Positions 45,301 to 60,300 of a DNA stretch of 64,000 nt are shown here, one piece after another. The notes under the pieces are model-generated. The model worked only from the letters and a program-made list of their open reading frames with translations, was not told the origin of the DNA and searched no databases. Position 1 is the first letter of the stretch. Every line of letters begins with the position of its first letter. Source of the stretch: Gossypium raimondii (Eukaryota > Streptophyta > Magnoliopsida > Malvales > Malvaceae); contig NC_068572.1 of the NCBI RefSeq assembly GCF_025698545.1, positions 1,240,001 to 1,304,000 of the forward strand. Reading direction: 5' to 3'. Made by a program: the position numbers and the translations under genes.

Positions 45301-48300
45301 CGGACCCTGGAAATTAAATAGCATATCAACTCAATTAGTCCAAATTGGAAGTCTAAAATGTTATGCAACTAACCTTTATTCAGATATTCACTTACTTCAA
45401 AGGAGTTGCTAAAACACGCTGACCAAGAGTAACAAAGCAGCTTTCTTGGTTGGACATAAAAGAAGCTAAAGAAGAGACACTGTACATCCATTGTAAGGTA
45501 AAGATGTCAAGAGAATCATAATAAACATCAAACAAACAGAAAAGACTTAATATAAGCTTACCTTCCCGTAAATACATGTTCCCTGACACCAAGAATAGTA
45601 GGAGGACGTATGCCATGATCACGGTCAAATTCTTCCAAAAGGTTTCTCACCTTCAAGGCTTCCTCAAAATAGTTGTCCTGGATCGAGATAATAAAAAAAC
45701 ATAAAATCAAAAAGATCTCAACAATTGCAAAAATATTTTCCCAATTTTTATGGCAAAATTTCACAAAAAAGTGTGGAAGTCATCAACGTATGAGTAGTAA
45801 GCATGCATAAGAGGAAACACGAGACATGAAGTACCAGAGTCATTAATCAAGTGAAGATTGTAAAGTACAACATACATATCAGAGAACATAAGGCATTAGA
45901 AAGTAAACAACGAGAAAGATATTACGAAAGAATAAGGACAATGGTTTAAAAGTTGACAGCAATTAATCCACATTGATTAAATGTATCATTTCATGTTCAT
46001 GTATAATGGTGGGTAGTGAAAGTGGACTGTATTGAGTGACAAATGCAGCTTACATCATATAGACTAATAGCTTAGGCCACTGAAAGGTGAACCAAACAAA
46101 ACAAAAATATACCAAATGACGGTACGGCACAATATGAACATGACTCACACGGTGAGACAAACAACATTATTGATTATGTTATTTAGCATGAACTCACTAA
46201 TGTAATTGACACCATGGCTTTTTGATAAATATAAAGAAATGCAAAGCATTACTTAATATGTGAATGATGCACAATCAAAATGTGTAAATTTAGATCCTAT
46301 GGAAAAACATAAAACCTCTACGGACATTCCGATTAAGATTAGAATTTACAATTTGGTTGTTTCACATTCAGCTAACTTGAAAGCTCTTAGATCAAAAAAA
46401 TTGACTAGGATAACAACTATCTGTCACCTGATTCATGTCAATTGTCTGAACTGCATTTCCTCGAGTAAACACAATTGCATGGTTTTGATTCTCAGGTTTG
46501 CCTTCACCAAGTTTTGGATCTCCAGGCAATTTTATGGCATAGATTTCCTGCAAAACCAGAAAAAATCATGAGCAAATTGCTGATAATAGTCAACTAATTC
46601 ATTTCGAATTCACCACTATTTTCTCAACTAAATCTTCCAAGTTAACAAAGCATATAGACTACATTGACACAGAACGGCACATATTTGTAGAGTTTGAAAA
46701 TATTTACCAATATAAGGCATCATTAAGAGGGGAACCAATATATCAACACTCCAAAGAGTCAGTGAAAGTGAGAGAGAAGAACAGTTTCAACAGAAACAGC
46801 ACAATAATAATATGGTAGAGGAAGTTTTAACCTTAACCTTCCAAGTACGTAGAGAACTAAGGCTTAGGGTTTATCGAAATATGGAAATAAACTATCAATC
46901 AACAGGTGAAATGTTATGGTTTATTTTCAAATATATATTTAGGGTACAATAGTAAATTAAAGTTAAAAGTATTAAAATTATATTATAAACAAAAAAAGTT
47001 CAATTAGGCCTGCAAGCTGCTCAACTCTAATATTAAGATACTTGAATTCATCTCACTTGGTAATAGCGGAATTGAATTCAAGTTTTTTCTCAAGTAATGC
47101 TCGAGTAGCATACGAAGACAAGTGTTTCATTACACCCCTAGGAGGAATACCCTAAACCTCCACCTTTTAGTCCTAGGGTATGGTGTTTCTTGCCTCATTT
47201 CTATCGGCAAAACCATATCCCTAAGAAAACTCTCAAACCCACTAAACTAACCTCTACATGTCCATTAAACTCACCGCTTTGTCTAAGTCCTCCCAAAATT
47301 GTCACTTGTTCGTATCATCTAAAGCCTACTCATGGTGCCTAAGCAGTGATATGCTCAAAGACTTATTACCTAAATATTAGGTTAAGGACCTAAGATCCTA
47401 TCTTATTCATATCTCTAACGACCCCATTCCTCTTCATATCTCTACCTGTAAGTGATAATTTATGCCCCTATTCACCCACGGTTTAGCTTTCTTGTACGTC
47501 GAACAAGTATCTTGAAGGAATAAAATGTAGATATTCCTCCTCATAAACTCTGCTACCTCTACATATCTGCCTATAATAAACCCTAAGTTCCAAGTTTCTA
47601 AATGCCAAGAACTCATGATCATTTTCTACATATAATGATAATTTAGAAAACCCCAAAAAGAAAAACCAACCTTGTCTTTCCCATTGATATCAGCTTTCAC
47701 AAGCTTCGAATAGTACTCAGTGTGCACTTTACCATCCTTCAGTGTCTCAACAACATCAATGAAAGCAACACGAAGGGCTTCATTTCTAACATCAAAGTTA
47801 AATAATTAGCTACCATAAGAGAGAAAATATAACCAAACATGAGAAAAGAATCTTCCGCAAAATGAACAGTAAAAACTAGACAAGAAAAGAGTAACTAATT
47901 GCAACACAAGAATGAGAAAACAAAGGTAAATAATACACACTACAACCCACCTTTGCATCAGCAATGCAATATCAGCAGCTTCAGGCTTCTGCTCCTCCTT
48001 TTGTCTTCCATATATTTGACATGTAACAACATATGTAAACTTAAGATCTGCCCGTGCACGAGCTTCGGGAGATAACTCATAACCTTGGGTATCAGTTGTC
48101 TCCAATCTAGAAAGTGCAGCCTCTGTATCTGATATTTCAAGCATAAATATATTAATGAAATACCAAAAATAAAACCTGTTATTATTGAAGAGACTAACCT
48201 CCAGCATTTTCTCTTTCCAAATAGGTTTGAAGCATAAGAGCCTTTCTATAATACATCATGCCACGAACTGCAGATCCCAAACAAATATAAGTTAAATGTA

Positions 48301-51300
48301 TAGGACTGTAGGAACTTATGTTGATTCAAGAAAAGCATCTAGAAAAGAAAAAAAAAAAATAGGACTGATGGAACCAAGAAAAATATGGCTCAACTAAAGA
48401 ATCAAATGCTGAAAAGGAATATTAAAAGGGATAGTCATGTCAAAAATTTTGAAAGTACAAAAATGACTTCTTAGTCAGGTAGTTGCCTAATGGCAACAGA
48501 AACAGATACATTTAGTCATATACATCAAAGAAACTAAATGAAATGGCTATCAGCAATTAGAACAATCCATTATATTAAGTGCACCGGCAAATCTGCTAGA
48601 ACAATCCAAAACTTCAAAGGTGACATCTGATACTTTAATCTTTGTAATGGAAGAGTTAAAGAATCTAAATGTCAGCTTCAACAGGAATGATCTATCAGAA
48701 AACTCCTCTCAAAACCAGCAACTGCATTACTATGTTGTTTTTCCCACCCCACTCTATATAAGGAGGATTTCAAAAAAAGACCAAAAAACTTTTTCACATA
48801 TAATAGATAGGATTATAATTAAATACACTAGCGGTGGGTTTTTCAACATCGGAAGTGGGATGAAATGGCAGACAAGCATTCATTTACAATATATATATTT
48901 TTTTAAAATCAATTGCTCAATTATTAAATAGACATATTGCAACCATAGAAGTCTGTTTGCAGATTTATAAGTAACTCCGCCTCCAAAATATTGGAGAACG
49001 ATACTAATATTTGTGAGTCTATATGAAAACACATTCTCATTATTTTAAGTTGCCCAGAAATAGCATCAGCAAACAAGCTAGACAAGGGGAAACTTTTACC
49101 AGTTCTTGCCAGTGTCTGTCCTCGATAAGAGGCCCAAAAACGAAGTTCAAGGATGTCACTAGGACTATCATAAAGTTCCGTTTCCGCTGCATTTTCATCA
49201 CGGCCAATCCTAGCAAGAAAATTCTTCCACTCATCTGCAGTAAATAAGTGAGTTCATAAAACCAGCATAATCCAGAATAAGATACAGTTTCATCAAAAGT
49301 CCATCACTTTGACTACAAAATTTGGACAAATGAGTACAAGTATGATCTGACGATCAAATTGACATGAACAAGTATGGAAGATGGAAGCAAAAGCAAAGAG
49401 TAAGAACAGAAAACCCTTGACCTTAATTGCATTAACCATCACTCAGCACAATCAATTTTGCATAAAAAGAAAAATAGATACCAAACAATTAACAAACAAT
49501 GTAAGAAATATATCCTAACTTCAACCAAATGGTCGAATCAAGCATGAAGCAAAAGAAATAAACAGGACATACGCAAAAAGCATAGATACAAATAAAACAT
49601 ATTCTTGGATTGGTTGCCACTTTTGCTTTTCAAAGAAGGCAAATACCATGTTAACATACAAATGCAAATAGTACTTAGTTTTATGTTTGGATTCAAGTTA
49701 GAAAGGGAAGGAATGGGTTTTAAACAAAAGGATATTCATTCTTTTGCTGCCAATAACATTGTTTTACTTAGACTACAGCACATTAAATCTCTTATTTTGC
49801 TGCCCCCTATTTTTCCATTTTCATTGTCAATTTCTTCCACTCTGCCTATTGAATTTTTCCATCAATCAAAGTTGTAGTGGAAGTTTTTTCATTAGATCAG
49901 TTCTCAAATCACGACCAAAAATCAAATAAAAATTTAAATTCCTCTAACCATCCAAAGAGTCCATAATAGTCCAAGAATCTCAAATGAATAAAAGAAGTCT
50001 CAACAAATTCCACAACTAGAATTGTCAATTTCAGATTATTAGAATTTTAACCCATATGTATAGATCATGAATATTGTTAAATTCTGAATGAATTGTCAAT
50101 TTCAGTTTATTACTTTGAAATTCGTTTCATCTTATTATGTATGACTATAAAATTGATAACTTTGAAATTTTTCACATTTTCGTTTTCCTTAACCAATAAA
50201 AGAAACAAATGTTCAAAGTTTTCTTGAAAATTAGCTCCGTTAAAATCAACAATTAAGATGGGTTTAATTATTTGAATTGATTAAAACCACAGGTGATTAA
50301 GAATGAAAATTAAAGCCTAAAACAACATTAAAGGATTTAAGGAAAAATATAAGATGAACAATGTAGGTATTTAAGTTTGCTAGGGATTAGATGTTGTAGT
50401 CTATATTTAAAAATTACAAAATTTGGTCTTATGTTTTGTAGGAACTCGTAAGTAGGTTTTAAAAGGCAATCGTGATAGAATTTTAACCCATATGTATAGA
50501 TCACGTATTTTGTTAAATTCTGAATGAATATAAAATTAACATGCAATTGAAACTCTCCACAATATATAAAATTTATTAAAATATATTATTATTACAAATC
50601 TTAAAGGCAAAACAATAAATACAATAATCTTCAGCTGTTATCATAGAAAAGTGAGATGGAAAATACCTGGATATATCTTCTGGAGGTAAAACAAAATAGA
50701 TATTCCATCTTCATTCTTCTTTAACAGTTCATTCATGCTATAAAGCACAATCTCAGAATAGTATGGGGTAAAAACACTGCAAGTGATTATCGAAAATATG
50801 GATGAGAACAAGGAATCAACCAAGAATATATACTAAAACCTCAAAAGGCAAAACTGTTACAAAAGGAGAAACTATAACCTGAAGGACAGCATCTCCTGCA
50901 CAGGTCTTGCTGGGGGCATATCCATGAAAAGTGAATTTGTGAAGAACTCCAGTCTACGTCTCGCCTCGAGATTTTTGGGAACATTTGATGCTGAATCTTT
51001 GATCGTTAATAGAGAATACAATCTTTTGACTTGTGCTTTCTGCATATTAACAGAAGTAGCATAATGTCACCAGAAGCAAAGCAACCAAAAAAAAGAGTTA
51101 TCTTAACCCTAACATACCAACTCGGGATCTCTAGGCCAATTCAACTTTGCAAATAATCGACCTTCAGTCCTAGCTTTTAATATGCTCTGCCACTGATCAG
51201 AGTGTTCCCTGGAATGTGCAACAAAAGTTACATGTTAGTAGAAAGCACATAAAATCTTGGAAGCACATACACAGAAACAGGTACAAGGATGTGGCACGTC

Positions 51301-54300
51301 AATTTCAAAAAACACAGCTGGGTTATGAAAGCTATAATATAATATATATATATGTGCATATATATTATGTGCTCTTATTGATTTTGAATGAATATATATG
51401 CAACAAGCCCTCAAATTTTAAACTTATTTGATAACTGTATTTTTTTTTTCTGATAAGGGGAGGGGGTAAGGGGCGTCCAAGGATCAAACCCAGGACTTGA
51501 TGTCAACCAAGACTTCATTTCAACAGAAGTTTTTTGCCATTACTCCACGGGTTAAGTTGACATTTTTATAACTGTATTTAGTATTATAAAAAATGGCCTG
51601 AAAATCTTGTAAACTTAAAAGTTATTATCCAATAAAATTTTAAGCCATCCAATAAAGAACCCAAGTTCCATCCACTTCAAATATTATTCTCTTGTTTCCT
51701 AACAATGTGGAAGCTGAAATCATCAGGTTGAGCAAAACAACAGCTCATCTCTTTTCACTTCTTCAATGTATTATCTTCTCCCCTGCATGGATCTAAGGCC
51801 CCCAAGAAAAAAGATGGCTTTGTTCTCAATGCTTCTTTATATTTTCTTAATTGAGGTGTTCCATTAATTTCTTGTGGAGTATTAGGGTTCACTTTTGGAG
51901 AAAAGTTAGGCAAAAAATCCATCATCCCATGCCATTCTGCATTTTTCCCATATCAAAGCGTGCATAGACCTTGTCCAATTTTTCATTTGTTTGTTGTGTC
52001 CCTGAGTGTCCATTATGTATTCCAGACACTGATTCAACAATGATATGAGGAGAAGGAAGCTATGTCCATGCTTCATAGCATATTATATATCCCACACCTA
52101 AGCGCAGGCTAAGATATTTGACTGACCTCAAATAGATGGCAAGGACATCATGTCGTACAACATCATATAAATCTTGAACAGCCTTAACAGCACCTTTTTC
52201 ATGCTCCGGCTTTTCAGCCTGATTCTGTTTAAGCCACAATCAAACCAAAGGACAGAAATAAATATAAGAAATCCAACAACCAATCCAAAGAAAACTGAAA
52301 CATAAAGAAAATTATCCAATTTCATACTACCTATTCCTATATACAGATACAGAATTTTATGAGAAACATGGAAGGTAATATATAAAGATAACGAGAAAAC
52401 CCCAAAGACATCTGTTCATATACATATTACACTCCTACCCTTGCCAACAACTTACTGTTTAACCTTTTCCTTTGAAATTTGTATAGAGAAAAATCATGAT
52501 GCAGGCTTTTATAAACAAGTCATTTTCACTTTGAAATTAGTATATCAAAGATGAGCAGCTGAAAGACACATTTCCGCAAGGTTTGTTAAATATAAAAGAA
52601 CGAATAGGAGGTCAGACCAGCAGAGCTCCAATTTAGGGTTCAAGCACCTAAACCAGGCAATTCAACTTTTTTTTTAACATTTAAACATTAGATTTAATAT
52701 TAAAAGATATCAAACATTGTTTATAATAAACAAAAAAATATGCATTTAGGTACCCTAAGGTCTTTAATATAATTCTATGAGGCTATGGGTTTAAATTCCA
52801 TAACTCAGAAAAAGATTTTTGAAATAAATTATAAAAGATCAACTAAAATTTTTCCTGGTTTTTTACAGATTGAACCAGCTCTGGTTCAAGGAACCCTCAG
52901 TTCCTTAAATAGCACAGAACCAGACAAGTGATTGGTTGCCGGTTGAGCCGATCTGACCAACCGCTCTAAAGTCAGTTTTTTCAACCATGTTTTTCCATCA
53001 TAGTAGAGGACAGAAGCATACAGAAGAAGAACCACCAAAAATGACAATAAAAACTAAAAGCAAATATACAACCAGAAATCGGAAGCATAAAAGACATAAA
53101 GCAAACCAAGACTAAACTACTATACTTCTGCTTTATACCACAAGTGTATCAAACATAAAGGAAATAAAACCAACCAGAATTCCTAAGAGAGCAGTAACAC
53201 GTGAAATAACCAGCTGCAGCTTGTTTAGTTGAAAATCATCACTGATAGTCTTCTTCGTTATACTGGCTTCAATGCCCTCATATATCCTCTCAACCCTAAG
53301 AGTATAGAAAATAGATATGTATATAAATATATTATAATAACATAAATTCTTTACAAAAACGCTAGCTTATAAAAACTTACCACGTCCTTCCTTCAGCTTC
53401 CAGTATTGCTGTCAGTATATATCGGAGGGCATAATAGCATTCCTGAACTGCATACTTCATATACTCATCCCTTGAAATCCTTTCCCAGAGCTCATCTTGT
53501 GAATCTCTACTCTCAGCAGCAATATCTTTAGCCAAAAATATCTGCAATAGAACATTGAAGATGAAACCATTCACAGGTTTAAAATCATTTTAACACAAAA
53601 AGAATAAAATATAACATAAAAGAGATGATATAGTGAACAAAATCTATGACCTTGCTGGCCAGCAGAAAAAGGGGCCACTGAACCAAGGGGAGTTTCCCAG
53701 TATTTTTAGGCATAAAAAGTAATTCCATTTCACTGAAACAAAGGAAAAAAAAGTGAATAACCAGAAATAGCAACGATATGGACCCTCCAAATATGCAATC
53801 CATCAAAGAGCCAAACCAAATGAATAAATCAACAAGAAAGAAACCAACAACACTCACAAGTTAGTTAAATAATCCTCTTCCCTAAGATTTTTTATAATCT
53901 CATTCCAAAATGGAGAGAAACGAGCAGCATCAAACTTGCTCTTCTCCACAGCCTGTAGAAACACAAATCAATCAGTTACCCGTGAATTAGCTAATGACTT
54001 ATAATTAGAGAAATAATAAAACAAGGATGAATGCAGAGAACTTTGGTCCTTTAGATTAAAGGGAAACCATGATCAGAAGCAGCAATATCACCATAGTTAA
54101 AACACTTCTAGACCAACAATAACTATGAAAAGCATCCAATTTTCAAAAACTAATATTTTATTGTTTTTTAGTCATAACCCCTACCTCACTAGAAGAGGAT
54201 GCCGAAGCCCTGCAATTAAAAAAAAACCTGTCTTAAGACCAAGAGAGAGGGATGGAAAAAGGAACAGATATATAAATCATTTCAATAGAACCACAATTGC

Positions 54301-57300
54301 TGTACTATGTTCATGGGTCAGACCTAACAGGATGGAGTCTCTTCATAAAAGCATCTGGGAACTCCTCAAAAAGCTTTTGGACAGCATCCAACGATCTAAT
54401 CTGAAATGTCATGTTGAATATTCAGAGAACAAATCAAGTTATAGATCTTGGTTTGCACAGAATAGATCTTGAAAAGGTAAAGCATTCGTACAAAATAGAT
54501 CTAGGTTGTTTGAAAACTACATACCTCCCCGAGACGATCCCTAGCCCCAAGCAAGAATCCCCACACAGCAGATAAGACAGTATAAAAAAGGTAAATGTCT
54601 AACAGATACATCTGTGAAAAAAGGAAGTGGGGAAATACATAAATAACAATAATACAAAAGGGAACTATTGAGAGTTAAAAGGCTGAAATGTCTCCACTAT
54701 ATTTAAAAACGCATCCACATAATTTAAGTGAATCCCATCAAAGTAAGCTATATCTCAAAATGACACCGTGAGCCATTCAGCCACATAAGCATCAAGAAGC
54801 TCAAAGTCTGAAATTGATCAACAGGTTTGGTCAGCCACCTTCAAATTTAATGAATTTAATCCATACACTTACTAAAACTAGGTTTGAAGACAATTGAAGA
54901 GTGTGTTAAACTGATACCGCTATTTTGGAATGCATGGCATTTTGGTGAGGACAAAGCACGCAGTGATATTTTGATCACATGGTGAATACCAGTCCAAAAA
55001 GTACATATTTTATTTTAATTAAATAATAATCAATAATTTTTTGGATACCATAAAACAATTTGCTGTATCTTTTATTAAAAATAAATGTTTCTTTGGGCTA
55101 ACGTGAAGTACCTAGATAAAAGATTCAGGTTTGATGTGCCACATCACACAAAAAGACAAATGGTCAAAGCTAACGACACAATTTTCACACCATCATCAGA
55201 TGTTCTTAAAGGGAACATGAGGATCAAATTCATCAAAACTTAGATGAAGAGAATAAAATCACCAAATCCAATCTTAGCCCTACCAAGAAAACCAGGACTA
55301 TCAGTATTCTACCTATCAGAAATCCAGATACAGACATTGACCTAGTAAAAGGACCAAATTTACACTAGACCTATCAGGAAAAAACAAGGAATACCACTAG
55401 TATTTGATATATTCAGAGGCATCAGAATTTCCAACTTACAGCTATCACTGGAGCCCATAAACAAACCACTGTCAGAGCATTATGGTTATCTGCAATCAAG
55501 GAGATATTCAATTAAACTAACATAACACTTCTACAAGCACAAATAGAATGAGAACTACCAATAGAAAAGAAAAGGGGCAAAAAAGCACAGGAGGAAAAAG
55601 GACACACAGCAACTAATGATTCATTGGCTATAAATATCTATATAGTCAAGTTTAGATTTATGAGCTTTAATTCCATGGTAAGGGATATGAATCAGCACAT
55701 TCAACATTAATACACTAGGAAAAGGAAGGAATTTTAGAAATGACTATATAGAATACAAATATATTTACTTTATCATAAAAAATTATGATGTGGACATGCA
55801 AATCATGTATTCAAGTAGGTAGAAATATCAGTCAGCACATTCTAACATATATACAAAAAAAGGCACTTGTTTCAGGCATTTCACCATATAATAAAAATAT
55901 ACAATGCTTATAGAAGTTCATATCATGAACAAGCAAATCACGTACTTCTAGATACGAAATCATGCCAAGAATATTCTATATTATCCATGGTTAAGACTGT
56001 CCTTGTCGGCTTCACCAGTGGCTTGATCTGCAAAGTTAGGACAGACCATGAACAAGATAATTTAAATAAAAGATCAACGACCACGCTAAGTTTCTGTGGT
56101 AAATGACTCGTACCTGGAAAAAATAAGCAAATGCAAACTTCCCACTCAAGATGATAAGCCAGAAAATCATATATCTGGACATCATAAAATATTAAATGAG
56201 TACTTCAAGCATTCAAAGGAAAGGGAACATTGCTTCCAATGAGCACAAGGGTATGTAAATCAAGGAATCCCAAGGTCAGAGATTAGAGATTACTTAATAA
56301 AGTCAGTAGTCCTCTCATACATGCCACGTCCAACATAGTATCGTTCCTGTAAGAAAAATACAGCAAATAGTAAAATAATAAAGAGATGAATCAGCAAAAA
56401 AACTAATGCAATAACCAACAAAAATCACAAGTACAAAATATTAAAAAACAAAAACCTGACGCATCCACTTGATAAAGCGAATCAAAGACAAGTGATCACA
56501 CAGTTCGGTCAAACGATGACATGCTGGTATCCGCATAAGGAAACTTATGAAAAAATGGATACCACCATAGATGCCTATAACAATCAAATACAATCTGAAA
56601 ACAACTGAGTTTGAATTTGGTTTACTCTCTTCCTGCAAAGCTCTCCTGCATTAGTCATGGATACACATCAAAGGAAAGTTAAGCTTGTGTAAACCAATTA
56701 TGGACAAGTCAAACCATGAAATGATGTTAGAGAAGAATTATTCAGCAAATTGACTGAGAACATACACATAAAGGAAAGATACAAAGACTGATGCAATGCT
56801 AAACCAAATAAATCGAAGAAAAATTCTGGAAACAGCTAGGCGTCGTGTGGTCGAATATGCACCATACATCATGATGACATCCAAAACACCTATATTATGA
56901 AACAAGAACTTTTAAGCAAAATATTTTAGCAGTAAGTACAAAATGAACTCATCAGTAATAGCAGAACAAAATTATATATATAAAATACGTACTTTCCGTA
57001 AACTTCATCACTACAAAAGTTGGACCAAGACTAAGAACTTCCCGTAAAGTCTTGGCATTCAGATGTCCATTATTGAATGCAATGATTGTAAGACCCTAAA
57101 AAGGAGAAGCAAGCAGCCCATAAAAATATTTAAGATGTAATGATAATCATGAATAATTTAGCTTTCATTTGAAAGAGAAAAATTCTACTCAAAGATGAGA
57201 GAAATCAAGAACTCTATTGTAGCACAAAACAGGAGTGAACATAGACAGATTCAAAGATCAGAGGAAGTGTGATAAAAGATGCTAAAACAAGAAACAAGGA

Positions 57301-60300
57301 TCAGGTAGTTTCCAATTTTTCTCTGCAGATGGCAGAAGATAGATATTGACAGATGGGGCGGTTTGAAAGAACTATAGAATTAAATGAAAATTGAACTTTT
57401 GGACATTAGAAAAGTGGCTAGTATATGGCCTAAACTACCACCTAATAGAATAAACTAAATAAGCAGAGAAAACTACGAGTACTAATAGCTCTTTCAGTTC
57501 CAAGTATTTCAGTACCTTGTCATTTCTCTAATGCATTTGTTCTGAAGGGATACTCTGGACTACATCAAAGGGAAAACAAAAATTTTGTTTTTGTACCTAA
57601 ATAAGGAGATTGCTAAGAGGAGAGGGCAAGGGAGAGACGGATGGAGATGGATATGGATATTATTGACTTCTATAAAAGAATATAATTAAAATAAGACTAG
57701 AATAGCAGAAAGGAAAATATATTACACACATATATTAACAATATGTGACAGGAAAAGGAGAAGAGAAAAGTTACATTTTATTGGCAGGTGCTCTCTGTAG
57801 TTTTATGCACCAAATCAAAGAAGAAGAAGAAAAAGGAGGAGAGAAAGAATAGACAAATAAATGAAAGAAATAGATAATTGTACATGGAAATAAACCATCA
57901 TTTAGAATTACAAACCTGAAACATCATAACGAGAAATATCCACAACCGATGAAAACTATGGTAAAGATGAAAAAATGTCCGATGCTCAACAAATGAAGTT
58001 TTTCCTCGATGTTGACCTCCTCCCAATTTAAGTGGATTCTGCAAAAGAAAAGGAATAGAAAGAACATAAATGCCATTCACAGCATAAAGAAACAGTCAGG
58101 ATACACAGGAACCAAAAGAAAACGAGGTATTGATTCAAACACAGGCTTGTCAAACAGAATCCCCAACAACACAGGGCTATTGATGTAAGAGTGTAATTTA
58201 CAGGAAACATAGTGATGAAGACGAAAGAACCACAATACTTATTGCAATGTTCCAGTCTCCATTTAAAGCTCATTGAAACACTAGATGCACAGTTCATGAT
58301 TTAATATATATCAAAATGAACTTTAAACTCTTCTTTTTTCTTTCCTGAAAAAGGTTCTTACGTAAAATAAGTAAAACGGAAATGGAGAAAATGGGGATCA
58401 GGAAAAGGCACCTAAAACCAAACTTAAGCTAAAAATTCAAACAGATTATACATTAACATTCTCAAAATGAATAAGATATGCTATCAAGACCCATTAGCTT
58501 GAAAAATCGATAATTTCAAGAACAATTGTAAAAGCAGACAATTGTTTGAAGAAACTGTGTAACCTTTAATTACACTTGAAATTTCTATCATGCTTGAGAA
58601 GGAAAGTAGGAAGAAAAGGGGCGGAGGGGGGAGGGCAACACATAGGCAAAAAGTACTTTGATCATATGTTAGTTTAAAGATGATTCAGTTATGCTATTTG
58701 CTAAAAATATTAGGTTTATAATTGATTTCAATCAAGATTTTTGTATTTGAAAGATTCTTGAAGGATCATAACTCCATGCCCATGTCCGAATATGCATCAA
58801 AACATACGTGCTGGACATGGGTACTTTAAAAAAGGTTAAGGGTTGGAGCAACATATAAGTAAGAGAACACACATAACAAGAGATCACCCTTAAGACATAT
58901 GCTCTACTTGACAGTGATTAGATAGATCCAAACCTTTGACCTTGGTTCTGGCTTCTGGAAAAATGAAGTTTTGCGCCAAGGCCAGCTAAGATCAAAACAA
59001 TGAAGTGACCTGGAAAAGAGTAAGATGGTCAACCATCAAATCACATGAGAGAACTTCAAAAGAGTTCTAAAATATAAAAGATGGGCATGCAACCTAAAAC
59101 CATTTAGCTATAGTTGGAGAGGCCATTGTCATACTTATGTGCCCAAGATACCCCAAATTAACATGGGTTTACTTTTATCTCCACATCAATAGTCCCCTCA
59201 GGTGTAGGGACATTGGACCTTTCACAAGGTATACTCTTCAATGGTAGGCATAAGGCCTGTTATTTGGACATCACAAAGTATAGGCAAACCTATCATGCAG
59301 GGACTAATGCAACACTTGCTTTGGTAACATGAAAGAACAGATGATTTGAGTGAAAGAAAAGCTTGAATTAATTCTGTCATGTACATTGTATTTATATACA
59401 AGTGTTGGGTGATAAGCCTAGCTTAGCATCTTAACACGAATAAATCCTAATCTAATATTACAACTAGCTTATGTAATTATTCCAACATTATAACGAACTT
59501 CCAATCATTGAAAATTTTATGCAGCTAAGTCATGGATAATGAGATGACTAAGTGAGAATTCCATAAAGAGTGCCGATGTTACCAAGATCTTACCAAAAGT
59601 ATTCATTAAAATCATCATAATTTCTCCAAGCAGAATGTGGTGCTCGGCCGTTCTCATTGTTTGCGGCTTCCTGTGTTCCAAATTTAAATGCATATGTCAT
59701 AAAATAACAATGGTAGCACGAACTCCCATGAGGAAACAATTTTCTGTTTGGGTATCAAACAGCTGCAATCTAAATAGCCAAAGTACCCCAGGAATAGATC
59801 AAGCTTTCCTAAGAATAAAGGATATCATAGCAACTTGAAAATCAACTGTCAGACCTTAAAACATAAAGGGGATGAAATATCACTATCAACATTCTGAATA
59901 ATTACCCAGAACTCCTTCAAAGAACATTAACCTAGAAAAGGCAGACCGGCAGGATCCATACAACAGATCCAAACTATGCTCAGATAACTGAACTTTTGTC
60001 TAAGACTGTTCGAAATATGTGCAGCTGTTCTATTTTTCCATATGCAAATAGAGCTTTGCAGCTACTTCCACACTAGTTTCTCTTCATTTCTGCAATTATC
60101 ACACATTGATATAAATCCACTACACGTACTGCCACTTTAGGCTCCAAACTACTAACCCGAAAGAGAGGCGGGTCCTACATTAAACTAACACAGGGTCCTT
60201 AAGCATACAGCAACATGAGCAAATGTAAAATTCAGGAATAAGAGGCTTACCATTAAGATAAATATAAGGTCACAATCCTAATAAGCTTATAGCCTGTACT

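Noticed and set aside
52214..52224. Alternative acceptor six bases further 3' for callose synthase exon 24
   Set aside because: Using CAG before GCTGAAAAG would drop two residues; the upstream CAG|AATCAG gives the spacing seen in the Arabidopsis protein. Both keep the frame, so cDNA would decide.
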